From Desulfobacca_B sp046538075 (GTDB taxonomy: Bacteria > Desulfobacterota > Desulfobaccia > Desulfobaccales > Desulfobaccaceae), in contig JBKHJN010000008.1 of NCBI GenBank assembly GCA_046538075.1, forward strand, positions 22,201-86,200: a DNA stretch of 64,000 nucleotides, read 5' to 3'. Under the pieces are notes generated by a model. The model searched no databases and was not told the origin of the DNA. It was given only the letters and a program-made list of their open reading frames with translations. Positions 33,971 to 42,715 of the stretch are shown here, one piece after another. How positions within the stretch are numbered: position 1 is the stretch's first letter; every line of letters begins with the position of its first letter. Both the position numbers and the translations under genes were made by a program.

Positions 33971-34807
33971 TCAACCCTTCAAGGCCCCGGCGGTGAGGCC
34001 GCTGACAATCCAGCGTTGAAAAATCAGGATGGCGGCCACAACTGGGGCAGTAGTGGCCACCACTGCGGCGGTAATCGGCCCCCAGGGAATCTCGTACAGA
34101 CTGGTGCCGGAGAGCAGCGCCACCATTACCGGCACCGTGCGTTTGGCCGGGGTGGTAATCAGGGCCAGGGCGAACAAGAATTCATTCCAGGAAAAGATAA
34201 ATACCAGGATGGCAGTGGCGGCCACCGCCGGAAGCGACAGAGGCAGGATAATGCGGAACAGGATGCCCAGGGTGGAGAAGCCGTCCAGTCGGGCCGCTTC
34301 CTCCAGTTCCCGGGGCACTTCCCGAAAAAAGGCGGTGAGCACCCAGACCACAAAGGGCAGGTTCAAAGCGGCATGGCTTAAAATTAAGATCACATAGGTG
34401 TTCAACAGACCCAGCCGCAGGGCCACCTGATAGAGCGGGATCAGCAGCACCGCCGGAGGGAATAAGGCCGCGGCCAGGATACCTTTCTCCACCAACCCGG
34501 CCCGGGGGTGGCGAAAGCGGGCCAGGGCATAGGCCGCCAAGGCCCCTACCACCAGGGCCAGGGCGGTGGCTCCGAGCCCCACCAGCAGACTATTGGCGAC
34601 ATAGACTCCGAAGGCCCGTTCCACCAGGACCGTGCGGTAGTGTGCCAGGGTAAAGGTTTGCGGCCACAGAGTCGGCGGTGCGGTAAAAATCTCAGGAGTC
34701 GGCTTCAGCGAAGTGCCAATGGTCCACAACAGCGGCACCAGGTTGAAGCTGAGAAAAGCCAGCAGCATGGTCACTACCAATAGCCGTTTTCCCATGCCTT
34801 TTGTCAA
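33971..34807 (-). CDS. Sugar ABC transporter permease (MalG type)
   Basis: A 278-residue six-helix permease. The EAA loop reads EEAARLDGFSTLGILFRIILPLS, the CUT1 signature, and the C-terminus ends IVSGLTAGALKG as in MalG-type proteins. A TTG start at 34807 is chosen because CAAAAGGAAAG lies 6 bases before it; the ATG four codons later has no room for a site. It abuts the MalF-type gene by 1 base. Confidence 0.9.
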   Translation of the reverse strand: MTKGMGKRLLVVTMLLAFLSFNLVPLLWTIGTSLKPTPEIFTAPPTLWPQTFTLAHYRTVLVERAFGVYVANSLLVGLGATALALVVGALAAYALARFRHPRAGLVEKGILAAALFPPAVLLIPLYQVALRLGLLNTYVILILSHAALNLPFVVWVLTAFFREVPRELEEAARLDGFSTLGILFRIILPLSLPAVAATAILVFIFSWNEFLFALALITTPAKRTVPVMVALLSGTSLYEIPWGPITAAVVATTAPVVAAILIFQRWIVSGLTAGALKG

Positions 34808-34808
34808 T

Positions 34809-35678
34809 TTAACTTTCCTTTTGCCGCAGCCGCAATAAGAGTAGCACCACCAAAAGCAAGAGCGCCGCCATAAATATGGTTAAAGCCGCCCCATAGCCCA
34901 GATCAAGGTAGCGGAACACCTGATCATAGATATACAGAGCCAACATCTGGGTAGCATTGGCCGGGCCGCCCCCGGTCATTACCCAGACCAGATCAAAGAT
35001 GCCCAAGGCCGCAATTACCCGGAAGACCACGGCCAGCAGCAGATAGGGGCGCAACAGCGGCAGCGTAATGCGGAGAAAACAGGCAAACGGCCCGGCCCCC
35101 TCCATCCGCAGGGCCTCATAAAGTTCGGCCGGGATGGTCTTAAGCCCGGCTAATAGGATCAGGGCCACAAAAGGAGTGGTTTTCCAGACATCGGCCAGGA
35201 TGATGGAGATAAAGGCGTCAACCGGGGTGGCCAGCCAGGCCTTGCCCGCCCCCAGCAGGTGCAGATCTACCAGCAGGCGGTTGAGGAGGCCGTAGGTATC
35301 ATTATAAATCAGCCGCCAGGCCGCGGCCATGACCGCGGTCGGCAAGGCCCAGGGCAGCAGAGCCAAAGCCCGGCAGGTCCCCCCGGCCAGTGGGGTGGCG
35401 TTTAAGGCCAGGGCCGCGCTCAGCCCCAGAAACAACTCCAGAACTACCGACAGCCCAACAAAAACCAGGGTGTTGACCAGAGGTTGGGCCAGATTAGGAT
35501 CAGTCCCTAAGCGCAGGTAATTTTCGCCAGGAACTAAGGGGGAAGGGGCGACCAGAGAACCGGAAAACAGGCTGAAATAAACCGTAGCCAGCAGGGGCAA
35601 CACCATAATCAGGAGGAGCAGCAGCAAGGCCGGGGTTAGCAACAGATAAAAGCAGGGGCGGGGCAGGATGCTAGTCAT
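34809..35678 (-). CDS. Sugar ABC transporter permease (MalF type)
   Basis: A 289-residue six-helix permease: LLTPALLLLLLIMVLPLL is the first membrane segment. The EAA loop is YEALRMEGAGPFACFLRITLPLL, and VIAALGIFDLVWVMTGGGPANATQML is the typical later segment of CUT1 permeases. The start overlaps the binding-protein gene by 8 bases. Confidence 0.9.
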   Translation of the reverse strand: MTSILPRPCFYLLLTPALLLLLLIMVLPLLATVYFSLFSGSLVAPSPLVPGENYLRLGTDPNLAQPLVNTLVFVGLSVVLELFLGLSAALALNATPLAGGTCRALALLPWALPTAVMAAAWRLIYNDTYGLLNRLLVDLHLLGAGKAWLATPVDAFISIILADVWKTTPFVALILLAGLKTIPAELYEALRMEGAGPFACFLRITLPLLRPYLLLAVVFRVIAALGIFDLVWVMTGGGPANATQMLALYIYDQVFRYLDLGYGAALTIFMAALLLLVVLLLLRLRQKES

Positions 35679-36930
35679 CAGGCTCTCCCAGCACTACCCG
35701 GATTTCTCGGGCTGCAGCCCTGATGGCCGCTTCCGGAGTCATTTTGCCTACCAGGGCGGCACTGAGGCGGACCTGGAGAATATCAGAAAGCTGCGCATAC
35801 CGGGGGTGGACCGGCCGCGGCCGGGCCTGGGCCAGGATGGCTCTCATGACCTCAAGATAAGGGCTGGTCTGCAAAATTTCCGGATCATCATAGACCGACA
35901 TCCGGGCCGGCAACAGGCCAGTCAGTTGATGCAGCCGTTTCTGATTTTTTGCTGCAAGACAATGGCGGATAAAAGCAAAGGCCGCCTCCGGGTGGCGGCA
36001 ATAGACCGAGATGCCAAATCCCCAGCCTCCCAGGGTTGGGGTTGACTGGCCCTGCGGACCGTGCGGCAAGGCATAAAGGCCAAATTTGCCGGCCACCGGG
36101 GATTTGGGAGAGTCCATAAGCCTTACAGCATAAGGCCAATTGCGCATAAACACCGAGCGGCCCTTCTGAAACATCACCCGGGCCTCTTCTTCCTGATAAG
36201 TGGTAACCCCTGGCGGGGATAGGGCGGGAGCGGCGACCAGCTCTCGCAGCCAGCGCAGCGCCGCCACCGCGGCTGGTTGGTCCAGAACGACCCGACCCTG
36301 GGAATCCAGTACTTCCCCGCCCCAGCCCTGCAGGACCTCCAAAAAATTAACTACCAGGCCTTCATATTGCATTCCCTGAAAGACATAGCCCCAGCACTGG
36401 GGCGGCTGCATCAACTGCCGGGCTGTTTGAGTGAGCTGGTTAAAGGTTCGGGGCGGCGACAGGTTAGCCTGGGACAGGAGATCAGCACGGCCATACAACA
36501 CTCCGGCATCGGTGCGCAGCGGCAGGCGATAGAGTCGGCCTTGATATTTACAGGCCTTCAAGTCGCCAGGGAATAAATCTGCCAACAGCCCCGGATCAAC
36601 CCGGTCGTCCAAAGGAAGGAGCCATTCGGCCTGAGCGAACTTGGCCAGCCAGGTAACGTCAAGAAAGATTAAGTCATAGGTCGGATCCTGGGCCAGCAAA
36701 GCCATGGCATAGAGGGACTCCCGGGTATCAGTGCTGTTGGGTCCTTCGATCAGCTCTACCCTATGCCCCGGATGTTGCTGTTCAAAGGACTGAATCAGGT
36801 ATTCCCAGGCCCCGCCTACATCCGGCCGGTCCATAAACCGCAATGTCACCGTCTCAGGCAAAGGGTGACAGCCATTGATGATCAGTAATAAGAGCAGGTA
36901 GCGGAAGGTACCGGTTATTACTCGGGGCAT
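35671..36930 (-). CDS. Extracellular sugar-binding lipoprotein (family 1)
   Basis: A 419-residue solute-binding lipoprotein (lipobox LIINGC, Cys about 21). VTLRFMDRPDVGGAWEYLIQSFEQQHPGHRV is split between a beta strand and helix as in MalE-like proteins. YDLIFLDVTWLAKFAQAEWLLPL and GRLYRLPLRTDAGVLYGR are family motifs. ATG 36930 is preferred to TTG 36936; neither has a good ribosome site. It is the first gene of a complete CUT1 importer. LpqY/ThuE-type trehalose binders are among the nearest analogues, but the sugar is not clear. Confidence 0.88.
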   Translation of the reverse strand: MPRVITGTFRYLLLLLIINGCHPLPETVTLRFMDRPDVGGAWEYLIQSFEQQHPGHRVELIEGPNSTDTRESLYAMALLAQDPTYDLIFLDVTWLAKFAQAEWLLPLDDRVDPGLLADLFPGDLKACKYQGRLYRLPLRTDAGVLYGRADLLSQANLSPPRTFNQLTQTARQLMQPPQCWGYVFQGMQYEGLVVNFLEVLQGWGGEVLDSQGRVVLDQPAAVAALRWLRELVAAPALSPPGVTTYQEEEARVMFQKGRSVFMRNWPYAVRLMDSPKSPVAGKFGLYALPHGPQGQSTPTLGGWGFGISVYCRHPEAAFAFIRHCLAAKNQKRLHQLTGLLPARMSVYDDPEILQTSPYLEVMRAILAQARPRPVHPRYAQLSDILQVRLSAALVGKMTPEAAIRAAAREIRVVLGEPDD

Positions 36931-36944
36931 TGACAATAATAAAT

Positions 36945-36983
36945 GGAGGGAAGAGCCGGGGACCGCGAAGCCCCTACCCTCCC
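36945..36983 (-). repeat. G-rich palindromic intergenic repeat, copy 3
   Basis: On the minus strand GGGAGGGTAGGGGCTT-CGC-GGTCCCCGGC-TCTTCCCTCC. It shares the GGGTAGGGG core and palindromic shape with copies at 8380 and 15522, and lies right before the sugar-transporter operon. Confidence 0.45.
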
Positions 36984-37034
36984 GTTAGTCAAGGTTCCAG
37001 ATGCTCAGTGGTTTGCCCTGCTTTTAGGTCGCGT

Positions 37035-37400
37035 TCAGGCTCGAGGGATCAGCCGGATAAAGTATAAGGTTCCGAAAGCACCTTCAGCACCGACCTGATG
37101 GCTATGGCTGTCATAATGCTCAATTCGGGCTTCTACGTAATCTTCTTCCCGACCCATGCTGGTGGCCCAATCCCAGTCGCCGTCACAGGCGTATACCATG
37201 GCCTGCAGCATGGCGGCGCCGCCGTTGCGGGCCGTGGGATCAAAGGCAAAGACGGCCCCGCAATCGCAGCGTCCTCCTTCAAATTCATACCACTGGTCAG
37301 CTTCAATCTCTTCGGGGGGATCGACGTCTCGGTTGCAGAAAGGGCAGCGAGGCGGGAAAGTCCTGGCTTGTTGCCGGCCCAATAGATGTTCCCAACGCAT
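37035..37400 (-). CDS. Small zinc-ribbon protein, unknown function
   Basis: A 121-residue protein with RCPFCNRDVDPP at 18-29 and GRCDCGAVFAFDPT at 43-56, which together can bind one zinc. The rest is acidic and aromatic (ACDGDWDWATSMGREEDYVEARIEHYDSH split over two helices). ATCAAGGAGGATTAATTA before the ATG is an excellent ribosome site. Divergent from a 52-residue gene across a 174-base gap. I do not recognise a characterised family. Confidence 0.7.
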   Translation of the reverse strand: MRWEHLLGRQQARTFPPRCPFCNRDVDPPEEIEADQWYEFEGGRCDCGAVFAFDPTARNGGAAMLQAMVYACDGDWDWATSMGREEDYVEARIEHYDSHSHQVGAEGAFGTLYFIRLIPRA

Positions 37401-37574
37401 TAATTAATCCTCCTTGATCATAAAAATAACATTTAATGAGAATTTTTCCACCCTAAACCCGGAAGCCAGGGGAGGCGGCCAGATAAAATTTAGATTTAAC
37501 GATTTTCAAGTCTATTGACAGCGGCTGGGATAGTGCTTAATTAAATTCTGAATTTAACAGACAAGGAGGATTAT

Positions 37575-37733
37575 ATGGCCGAAGTCAGAATTCCCCTTTC
37601 GGATGAGGAACAACTGAAGGTAGAGGCCATTGTTATCGACAAGGATAAGGATGAGGCCCTCAGATACCTGTCCGACCTGCTGGATAAAATCAGGGGACAC
37701 CCAGGACATGCCTGCGGTCCCAAGGTAGTCTAA
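37575..37733 (+). CDS. 52-residue conserved-looking small protein ending CGPKVV
   Basis: A short ORF with ACAAGGAGGATTAT directly before the ATG, a near-perfect ribosome site. The protein is acidic and helical (MAEVRIPLSDEEQLKVEAIV, KDEALRYLSDLLDKIRGHPG) and ends HACGPKVV, with a single cysteine. No signal or membrane segment. It precedes the phosphoesterase by about 70 bases and may share its transcript. The mix of good ribosome site and strict codon use argues that it is real. Function unknown. Confidence 0.65.
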   Translation: MAEVRIPLSDEEQLKVEAIVIDKDKDEALRYLSDLLDKIRGHPGHACGPKVV

Positions 37734-37802
37734 AATGCAAACCCCAGACTAGCCCATTGACTGGCAAGGGAATTGACGGCGGTTAAGCGGAGTAATCGGG
37801 TT

Positions 37803-38453
37803 ATGGCGGTGGTCTCCGATACCCATGGGTATTGGGCCGGGCTGCCCCGGTTATTTGAATGTTTCCGCCGTCATCACATTCAGCGCCTGGCCTGCTTGGG
37901 GGATTGTGAGGCGGAGCCGTTTGACTGGTGGATGGATTTAGACCCTAGACACGAGCTCTATTGGGTCTATGACGTGGATGGGAGCGATCATCCCCGGGCG
38001 ACCTTGACCAATCCGGCGCTGGCCCTCAATCATCGCATATTTCTGGCCCATACCCGGGCCACCGCCTTCGATTATTTTAAATCACAGATTAAGGCTTATA
38101 AGCAGGCCCCTCCGAATGGCCGGTCGCCCCTGTTGGTCTGTCATGGCCATACCCATACTCCTTGTGTGACCCGGTTCGGCCGCACTCTAAACGACCTGCT
38201 GTACATCCATAGCGTCGCCCGCCCCTATCTGTTCCAGCCCCGGCGGGAATGTTTACAACTGGCCCTGGATACTGTTTACCTCATTGTCCCCGGAGCCTTC
38301 ACCCTAGAGGAGGGCCGTTATCCCACTTTAAGTTTTGCTATCCTGGATTTGGACCACCACACCGTGGAGATGATTTCCCTGACTGACGTCAATGACCTGA
38401 AGACTATGCAACTGGCCTGCGCTGCAGCTCGGCCAAAACCAGGCTATCGGTAG
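37803..38453 (+). CDS. Calcineurin-like metallophosphoesterase (YfcE-like, atypical)
   Basis: A 216-residue protein. MAVVSDTHGYW gives the first metal ligands, CLGDCEAEP the next Asp, and VCHGHTHTP the C-terminal H-x-H. The usual GNCD/GNHD block, with the catalytic Asn, is replaced by VYDVDGSDH, so activity may differ. ATG 37803 is chosen because it gives the typical MAVVSDTHG start and has CGGAGT 10 bases away; TTG 37773 has poor spacing. The 3' end overlaps the convergent Nudix gene by 50 bases. Confidence 0.8.
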   Translation: MAVVSDTHGYWAGLPRLFECFRRHHIQRLACLGDCEAEPFDWWMDLDPRHELYWVYDVDGSDHPRATLTNPALALNHRIFLAHTRATAFDYFKSQIKAYKQAPPNGRSPLLVCHGHTHTPCVTRFGRTLNDLLYIHSVARPYLFQPRRECLQLALDTVYLIVPGAFTLEEGRYPTLSFAILDLDHHTVEMISLTDVNDLKTMQLACAAARPKPGYR

Positions 38454-38919
38454 GAAAGGCCAGTTTGGCCGGCAAGTTCTGCAGATTGAAGTACGCCACC
38501 CGGTCTAGGTCATCCCCGGCCTGGAGCCGCCCGCCAACCACGGTACCGGCGAACCAGATGCCCACAGTGAGACGGTCGGGATCGTGAAAGTTGGAGTGCA
38601 CTGCGGCTATCTCGCCCAGGGTGACGGCCAGCCCGGTTTCTTCTTTAAATTCCCGGACCGCGGCTTGCCGTACGTCTTCCCCCCATTCCACATAACCGCA
38701 GGGAATGCACCAGGCCCCGGCATAGCGCCCCCGGGCCCGGCGGCCTAACAGAATCTGTTCCCCCCGGCGGATTATCACCGCCACCCCTACGGCCGGATTG
38801 AGGTAGACGGTGCGGCCACAAGCCCGGCAAACCAGGCGTGCTTTATCACCCTGGAAACATTTTTCCAGAGGCTGGCCGCAACAGGGGCAGAATCGAAAGG
38901 CAGTCGGATTACAGGACAT
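38404..38919 (-). CDS. Nudix hydrolase with N-terminal zinc ribbon (NADH pyrophosphatase-like)
   Basis: A 171-residue protein. The zinc ribbon is FCPCCGQPL with LVCRACGRTVYLNP at 10-43. The Nudix box GYVEWGEDVRQAAVREFKEETGL fits G-x5-E-x7-R-E-x2-E-E-x-G. The ribbon plus YLNPAVGVAVIIRRG resembles NudC and related proteins that act on nucleoside diphosphates. Convergent 50-base overlap with the phosphoesterase gene means both 3' ends are coding on both strands. Confidence 0.88.
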   Translation of the reverse strand: MSCNPTAFRFCPCCGQPLEKCFQGDKARLVCRACGRTVYLNPAVGVAVIIRRGEQILLGRRARGRYAGAWCIPCGYVEWGEDVRQAAVREFKEETGLAVTLGEIAAVHSNFHDPDRLTVGIWFAGTVVGGRLQAGDDLDRVAYFNLQNLPAKLAFPTDSLVLAELQRRPVA

Positions 38920-39085
38920 CCCTAATGCTCACCTGTTAATTTAAGAATCTGCTAGAGGATACTCTGCATAGGTAAATTTATCCGCTTTGCTGATCTGAAG
39001 GAAGCAAAAAGCACCAGGACTGTCCGGCCTTCAACCATTAGTAGCTTAATTTATTGATATAATTTGTTAAATATTCAGATACCGG

Positions 39086-39114
39086 TTGACACCGGTCAGA
39101 AAATAACCTAAATA
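39086..39114 (+). promoter_or_regulatory. Promoter of fusA with palindromes flanking the -35
   Basis: TTGACA (39086-39091), 17-base spacer, TAAATA (39109-39114). The -35 lies between two ACCGGT palindromes (39081-39086 and 39091-39096), each self-complementary, which could be an operator. Confidence 0.5.
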
Positions 39115-39151
39115 AAATTGGGTTTAACCGGACCTCAATGGGACCTAAAAT

Positions 39152-41203
39152 ATGGCGGGCGAAGCCAGGCTAAAAAAAATCCGCAATATCGGCATCATTG
39201 CCCATATTGATGCGGGGAAAACCACTCTCACCGAGCGCATCCTCTATTACACGGGCCGCACCTACAAAATGGGCGAAGTCCACAACGGCGCCGCAGTGAT
39301 GGACTGGATGCCAGAAGAGCAGGAGCGCGGCATTACCATTACCTCAGCAGTTACCACCTGTAATTGGCAAGGGGCCACCATCAACCTCATCGACACCCCC
39401 GGACATGTGGATTTTACCGTTGAGGTGGAAAGGTCGCTGCGGGTATTGGACGGTGCCATCGGGGTCTTCTGCGCGGTGGGCGGGGTCGAACCCCAGTCGG
39501 AGACCGTCTGGCATCAGGCCGATAAATATCGGGTTCCCAAGCTGGCCTTTATAAACAAGCTCGATCGCCTCGGGGCTGATTTCTGGGCCGCGGTGCAAAG
39601 TATGCGGGACAAATTGGGCGCTCATCCTCTGGTGCTGACCATCCCCATGGGTCAGGAGGACCAGTTCCGGGGGGTGATCGATCTTTTGCAGCAACGGGCC
39701 CTCATCTGGCACGATGAAACCTTGGGATCGACTTTTGATGTAGTTGACCTCCCCTCAGAATTCCAAGCCGAGGCTCAGGAAGCCCGGGAGACGTTATTGG
39801 AGTCACTGGCCGAAATCGATGACGACATCATGGAAGCCTATCTGAGTGAAAAGCCGCTGGAACCGGAGGCTATTCAGACCGCTTTGCATCGAGCTACCAT
39901 TGGCCTTAAAGGGGTGCCGGTCTATTGCGGGGCGGCCCTGAAGAACAAGGGCGTGCAACCCTTGCTGGATGGCATTGTCCACTATCTGCCCAATCCCACC
40001 GAGGTTGCCGCCGTTGTCGGGGAAAATCCCCAAACCAGAGTTAAAGAGACCCGTCCGGCACAAGACGATGCCCCTCTGGCGGCGTTGGCCTTTAAGATCA
40101 TGATGGATCAGGGGCGACGCCAGACCTTTGTTCGCATCTATTCCGGAATTTTGAAGATCGGCCAGGAGATTTATAATCCGGTAAAGGGCCTCACTGAAAA
40201 AGTAGCCCGGATTTTACGAATGCACGCCAATAAAAGGGAACGGCTGGACGAGGCGCGGACCGGCAGCATTGTCGCCCTGATGGGATTGAAAGCTACTACC
40301 ACCGGCGACACCCTGTGCAGTGCCGACCGGCCCATTATATTAGAGCCGATTTCTTCCTATGTTCCGGTGATTTCTCTGGCGGTTGAACCCAAAACCCGCG
40401 AAGATCAGGAAAAATTTGCCCTGGCCCTGAGCCGGCTGGCCGAAGAAGATCCCAGTCTGCGGGTCCAGACCGACGAGGATACCGGTCAGACGATTTTGTC
40501 GGGGATGGGCGAACTTCATTTAGAAGTTCTCATTCATCGTCTGAAGCGGGATTTTCAAACCGAGGTTACTGCCGGCCGACCCCAGGTAGTATACCGGGAA
40601 ACCGTTGCCCAGACCGCGGAGCAAAGCGGCGTCTTTGACCGCGAACTGGCCGGTAAACATCATTATGCCCAGGTGAAAGTGCGCCTCTCCCCCCGGCCGA
40701 GGGGGGCGAGGAACCTTTTTGTCTCCCGGCTGGCGGATGATCATCCGGCCGTCGGCCTGGTGCCAATAATTCAGGCCGCAGTAGAGGAGGCTTTAGCCGC
40801 GGGCCCGGTCTTCGGCCACCCGATGACCGATGTCCAGGTTGAGTTGCTGGACGGCGAAGTCCGGGAAGGCCAGGCCACAGACATGGCCTTCCGGATAGCC
40901 GCTATGCTGGCGGTCAAACAGGGCTGCCAGGCGGCCCAGTCACTGTTGTTGGAACCGATCATGAGGGTGGAGGTCATTGCCCCCGAGGAGTTTATGGGAG
41001 AGGTGATCGGCGACTTCAACGCCCGCAAAGGCAAGATTGAGCAACTGCTGTCCAAAGGGCCGGTGCAGGTCCTTTCAGGCACGGCGCCGCTGGCGGAGCT
41101 GTTCGGCTATTCCACGGACTTGCGCTCGGCCACCCAGGGGCGCGGCACCTTCACCATGCAGTTTGACCACTTCGGTGTGGTAGAGCGCCGAAGTACAGCT
41201 TAA
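39152..41203 (+). CDS. fusA: Translation elongation factor G (possibly EF-G type II)
   Basis: A 683-residue GTPase with full EF-G architecture. G1 AHIDAGKT (17-24), G2 ERGITITS (58-65), G3 DTPGHVDF (81-88, catalytic His present), G4 NKLD. Domain II to V include GRRQTFVRIYSG, SGMGELHLEVL and FMGEVIGDFNARKGKIEQLL. It is not in a str operon but upstream of ndk, so it may be the second EF-G of the genome, of the spdEFG/EF-G2 kind that works in elongation or in ribosome recycling. Only a weak ribosome site is visible. Confidence 0.93.
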   Translation: MAGEARLKKIRNIGIIAHIDAGKTTLTERILYYTGRTYKMGEVHNGAAVMDWMPEEQERGITITSAVTTCNWQGATINLIDTPGHVDFTVEVERSLRVLDGAIGVFCAVGGVEPQSETVWHQADKYRVPKLAFINKLDRLGADFWAAVQSMRDKLGAHPLVLTIPMGQEDQFRGVIDLLQQRALIWHDETLGSTFDVVDLPSEFQAEAQEARETLLESLAEIDDDIMEAYLSEKPLEPEAIQTALHRATIGLKGVPVYCGAALKNKGVQPLLDGIVHYLPNPTEVAAVVGENPQTRVKETRPAQDDAPLAALAFKIMMDQGRRQTFVRIYSGILKIGQEIYNPVKGLTEKVARILRMHANKRERLDEARTGSIVALMGLKATTTGDTLCSADRPIILEPISSYVPVISLAVEPKTREDQEKFALALSRLAEEDPSLRVQTDEDTGQTILSGMGELHLEVLIHRLKRDFQTEVTAGRPQVVYRETVAQTAEQSGVFDRELAGKHHYAQVKVRLSPRPRGARNLFVSRLADDHPAVGLVPIIQAAVEEALAAGPVFGHPMTDVQVELLDGEVREGQATDMAFRIAAMLAVKQGCQAAQSLLLEPIMRVEVIAPEEFMGEVIGDFNARKGKIEQLLSKGPVQVLSGTAPLAELFGYSTDLRSATQGRGTFTMQFDHFGVVERRSTA

Positions 41204-41241
41204 ATTTAACGATTGTTCAGTTCAAAGGAGATGTCACTTAG

Positions 41242-41661
41242 ATGGCACTAGAACAGACCCTCTCGATAATTAAACCGGATGGGGTGGCTCAGGGCCTGAT
41301 CGGCGAGGTGACGGCCCGCTTTGAAAAAAATGGCCTGAAGATTAGGGCCCTGAAAATGGTGCAGCTCACCAAGGCCCAGGCTCAGGCCTTCTACGCGGTG
41401 CACCGGGAAAAGAGTTTTTATGACAGTCTGACCGATTTTATGAGTTCGGGGCCGGCGGTGGTGCTCATCCTCGAAGGCGAGTCCGCGATTGAGCGCAACC
41501 GGGAGCTTATGGGCGCCACTGACTTTCGGCAGGCCGCACCGGGAACCATCCGGGCCGATTTTGCCTCCTCCATTGAGCAAAACATCGTCCATGGCTCCGA
41601 CAGCCCCCAGACTGCCCTTACTGAAATAGCATTTTTCTTCAACCACTTGGAAAAATTCTAA
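41242..41661 (+). CDS. ndk: Nucleoside diphosphate kinase
   Basis: A 139-residue enzyme that equilibrates nucleoside triphosphates. QTLSIIKPDGVAQGLIGEV opens the protein, and NIVHGSDSPQTA holds the phosphohistidine. CAAAGGAGATGTCACTTAG before the ATG is a good ribosome site. It lies between fusA (38 bases upstream) and thiL, whose ATG directly follows its stop. Confidence 0.97.
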   Translation: MALEQTLSIIKPDGVAQGLIGEVTARFEKNGLKIRALKMVQLTKAQAQAFYAVHREKSFYDSLTDFMSSGPAVVLILEGESAIERNRELMGATDFRQAAPGTIRADFASSIEQNIVHGSDSPQTALTEIAFFFNHLEKF

Positions 41662-42681
41662 ATGCCAGCCTGGCCTGCCGGGGAATGGGCTTTAATTGAA
41701 CAACTGGCCCAGGTATTCGGCCCTGCGCCCCCTGAGGTGGTCCAGGGCATCGGCGACGATTGCGCGGTCTTGGCCCTGACGCCGGAGGGTTATCTGCTGT
41801 GGACCATAGACAGCCTGGTCGAAGGGGTGCACTTTGACCTGAGCTACACCTCGCTCAAACAACTGGGCCGCAAAGCCCTGGCCGTCAACCTGAGCGACAT
41901 CGCCGCCATGGGCGGGGAGCCCCAATTTGCCTTACTGTCCCTGGGATGGCCCCCGAACCGGGAATTAAGCGGGGCGCTCGAAGTCGCCGCCGGTCTCCAG
42001 GAAATCGCTCACCAGTATGGGGTGGGCATCATCGGCGGGGATACGGTGCAGTCCCCCACCGCCCTGATGCTCAGCCTGACGGTCATCGGCCGCGTCCGCC
42101 CCGATGAACTGTTGTGCCGCCGCGGAGCCCAGGTGGGAGATGTGGTTTATGTCACCGGGCCTTTGGGAGAAGCCGCGGCCGGGCTGGAAGTGCTGCGCCG
42201 GGGCATGGAGTTGTCGGCTGAACCACAGGCGGCCTTGTTGAGGGCTTTTTTAGACCCTCAGCCGCAATTGCGCGCCGCCCGTTGCCTGGCCCAGCATCAT
42301 CTGGCCACCGCCCTGATCGATCTTTCCGATGGGGTGGCCACCGATCTGTTTCATATCTGCTGTCAGAGTCGGGTGGGGGCTCGTTTGCCAGCCGGGCAGA
42401 TTCCAATCTCGGCTGCGGTCCGCCAGGCTGCCGAGATTTTGCATCTCGATCCCTTGACTCTGGCCCTGCAAGGCGGCGAAGATTATCAGCTGCTGTTCAC
42501 CGCCCCGGCCGGCCAGGAAAGCCAATTACACCGCGGTTTCCAGGCCGCGGCGCTGTCGCCGCCCCGGGCCATCGGCCGGATTATTGCCGGAGACCGGGTT
42601 TACCTAGAAACCCCACAAGGCCTGCAGGATATCTCCGGGTCCGGCTTCAACCATTTCGCCACTTTACTCCCGGCAAAATAA
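41662..42681 (+). CDS. thiL: Thiamine-monophosphate kinase
   Basis: A 339-residue PurM-like kinase that makes thiamine diphosphate. Visible motifs are IGDDCAVL near 28, TIDSLVEGVHFDL (substrate loop), VNLSDIAAMGGEP, GIIGGDTVQSP and LIDLSDGVATDLF. The start codon abuts the ndk stop. It closes the fusA-ndk-thiL operon, 34 bases before the convergent purA gene. Confidence 0.95.
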   Translation: MPAWPAGEWALIEQLAQVFGPAPPEVVQGIGDDCAVLALTPEGYLLWTIDSLVEGVHFDLSYTSLKQLGRKALAVNLSDIAAMGGEPQFALLSLGWPPNRELSGALEVAAGLQEIAHQYGVGIIGGDTVQSPTALMLSLTVIGRVRPDELLCRRGAQVGDVVYVTGPLGEAAAGLEVLRRGMELSAEPQAALLRAFLDPQPQLRAARCLAQHHLATALIDLSDGVATDLFHICCQSRVGARLPAGQIPISAAVRQAAEILHLDPLTLALQGGEDYQLLFTAPAGQESQLHRGFQAAALSPPRAIGRIIAGDRVYLETPQGLQDISGSGFNHFATLLPAK

Positions 42682-42715
42682 AACCCCTTAACAGCGGCCA
42701 AGAGATCTCAGGCAA

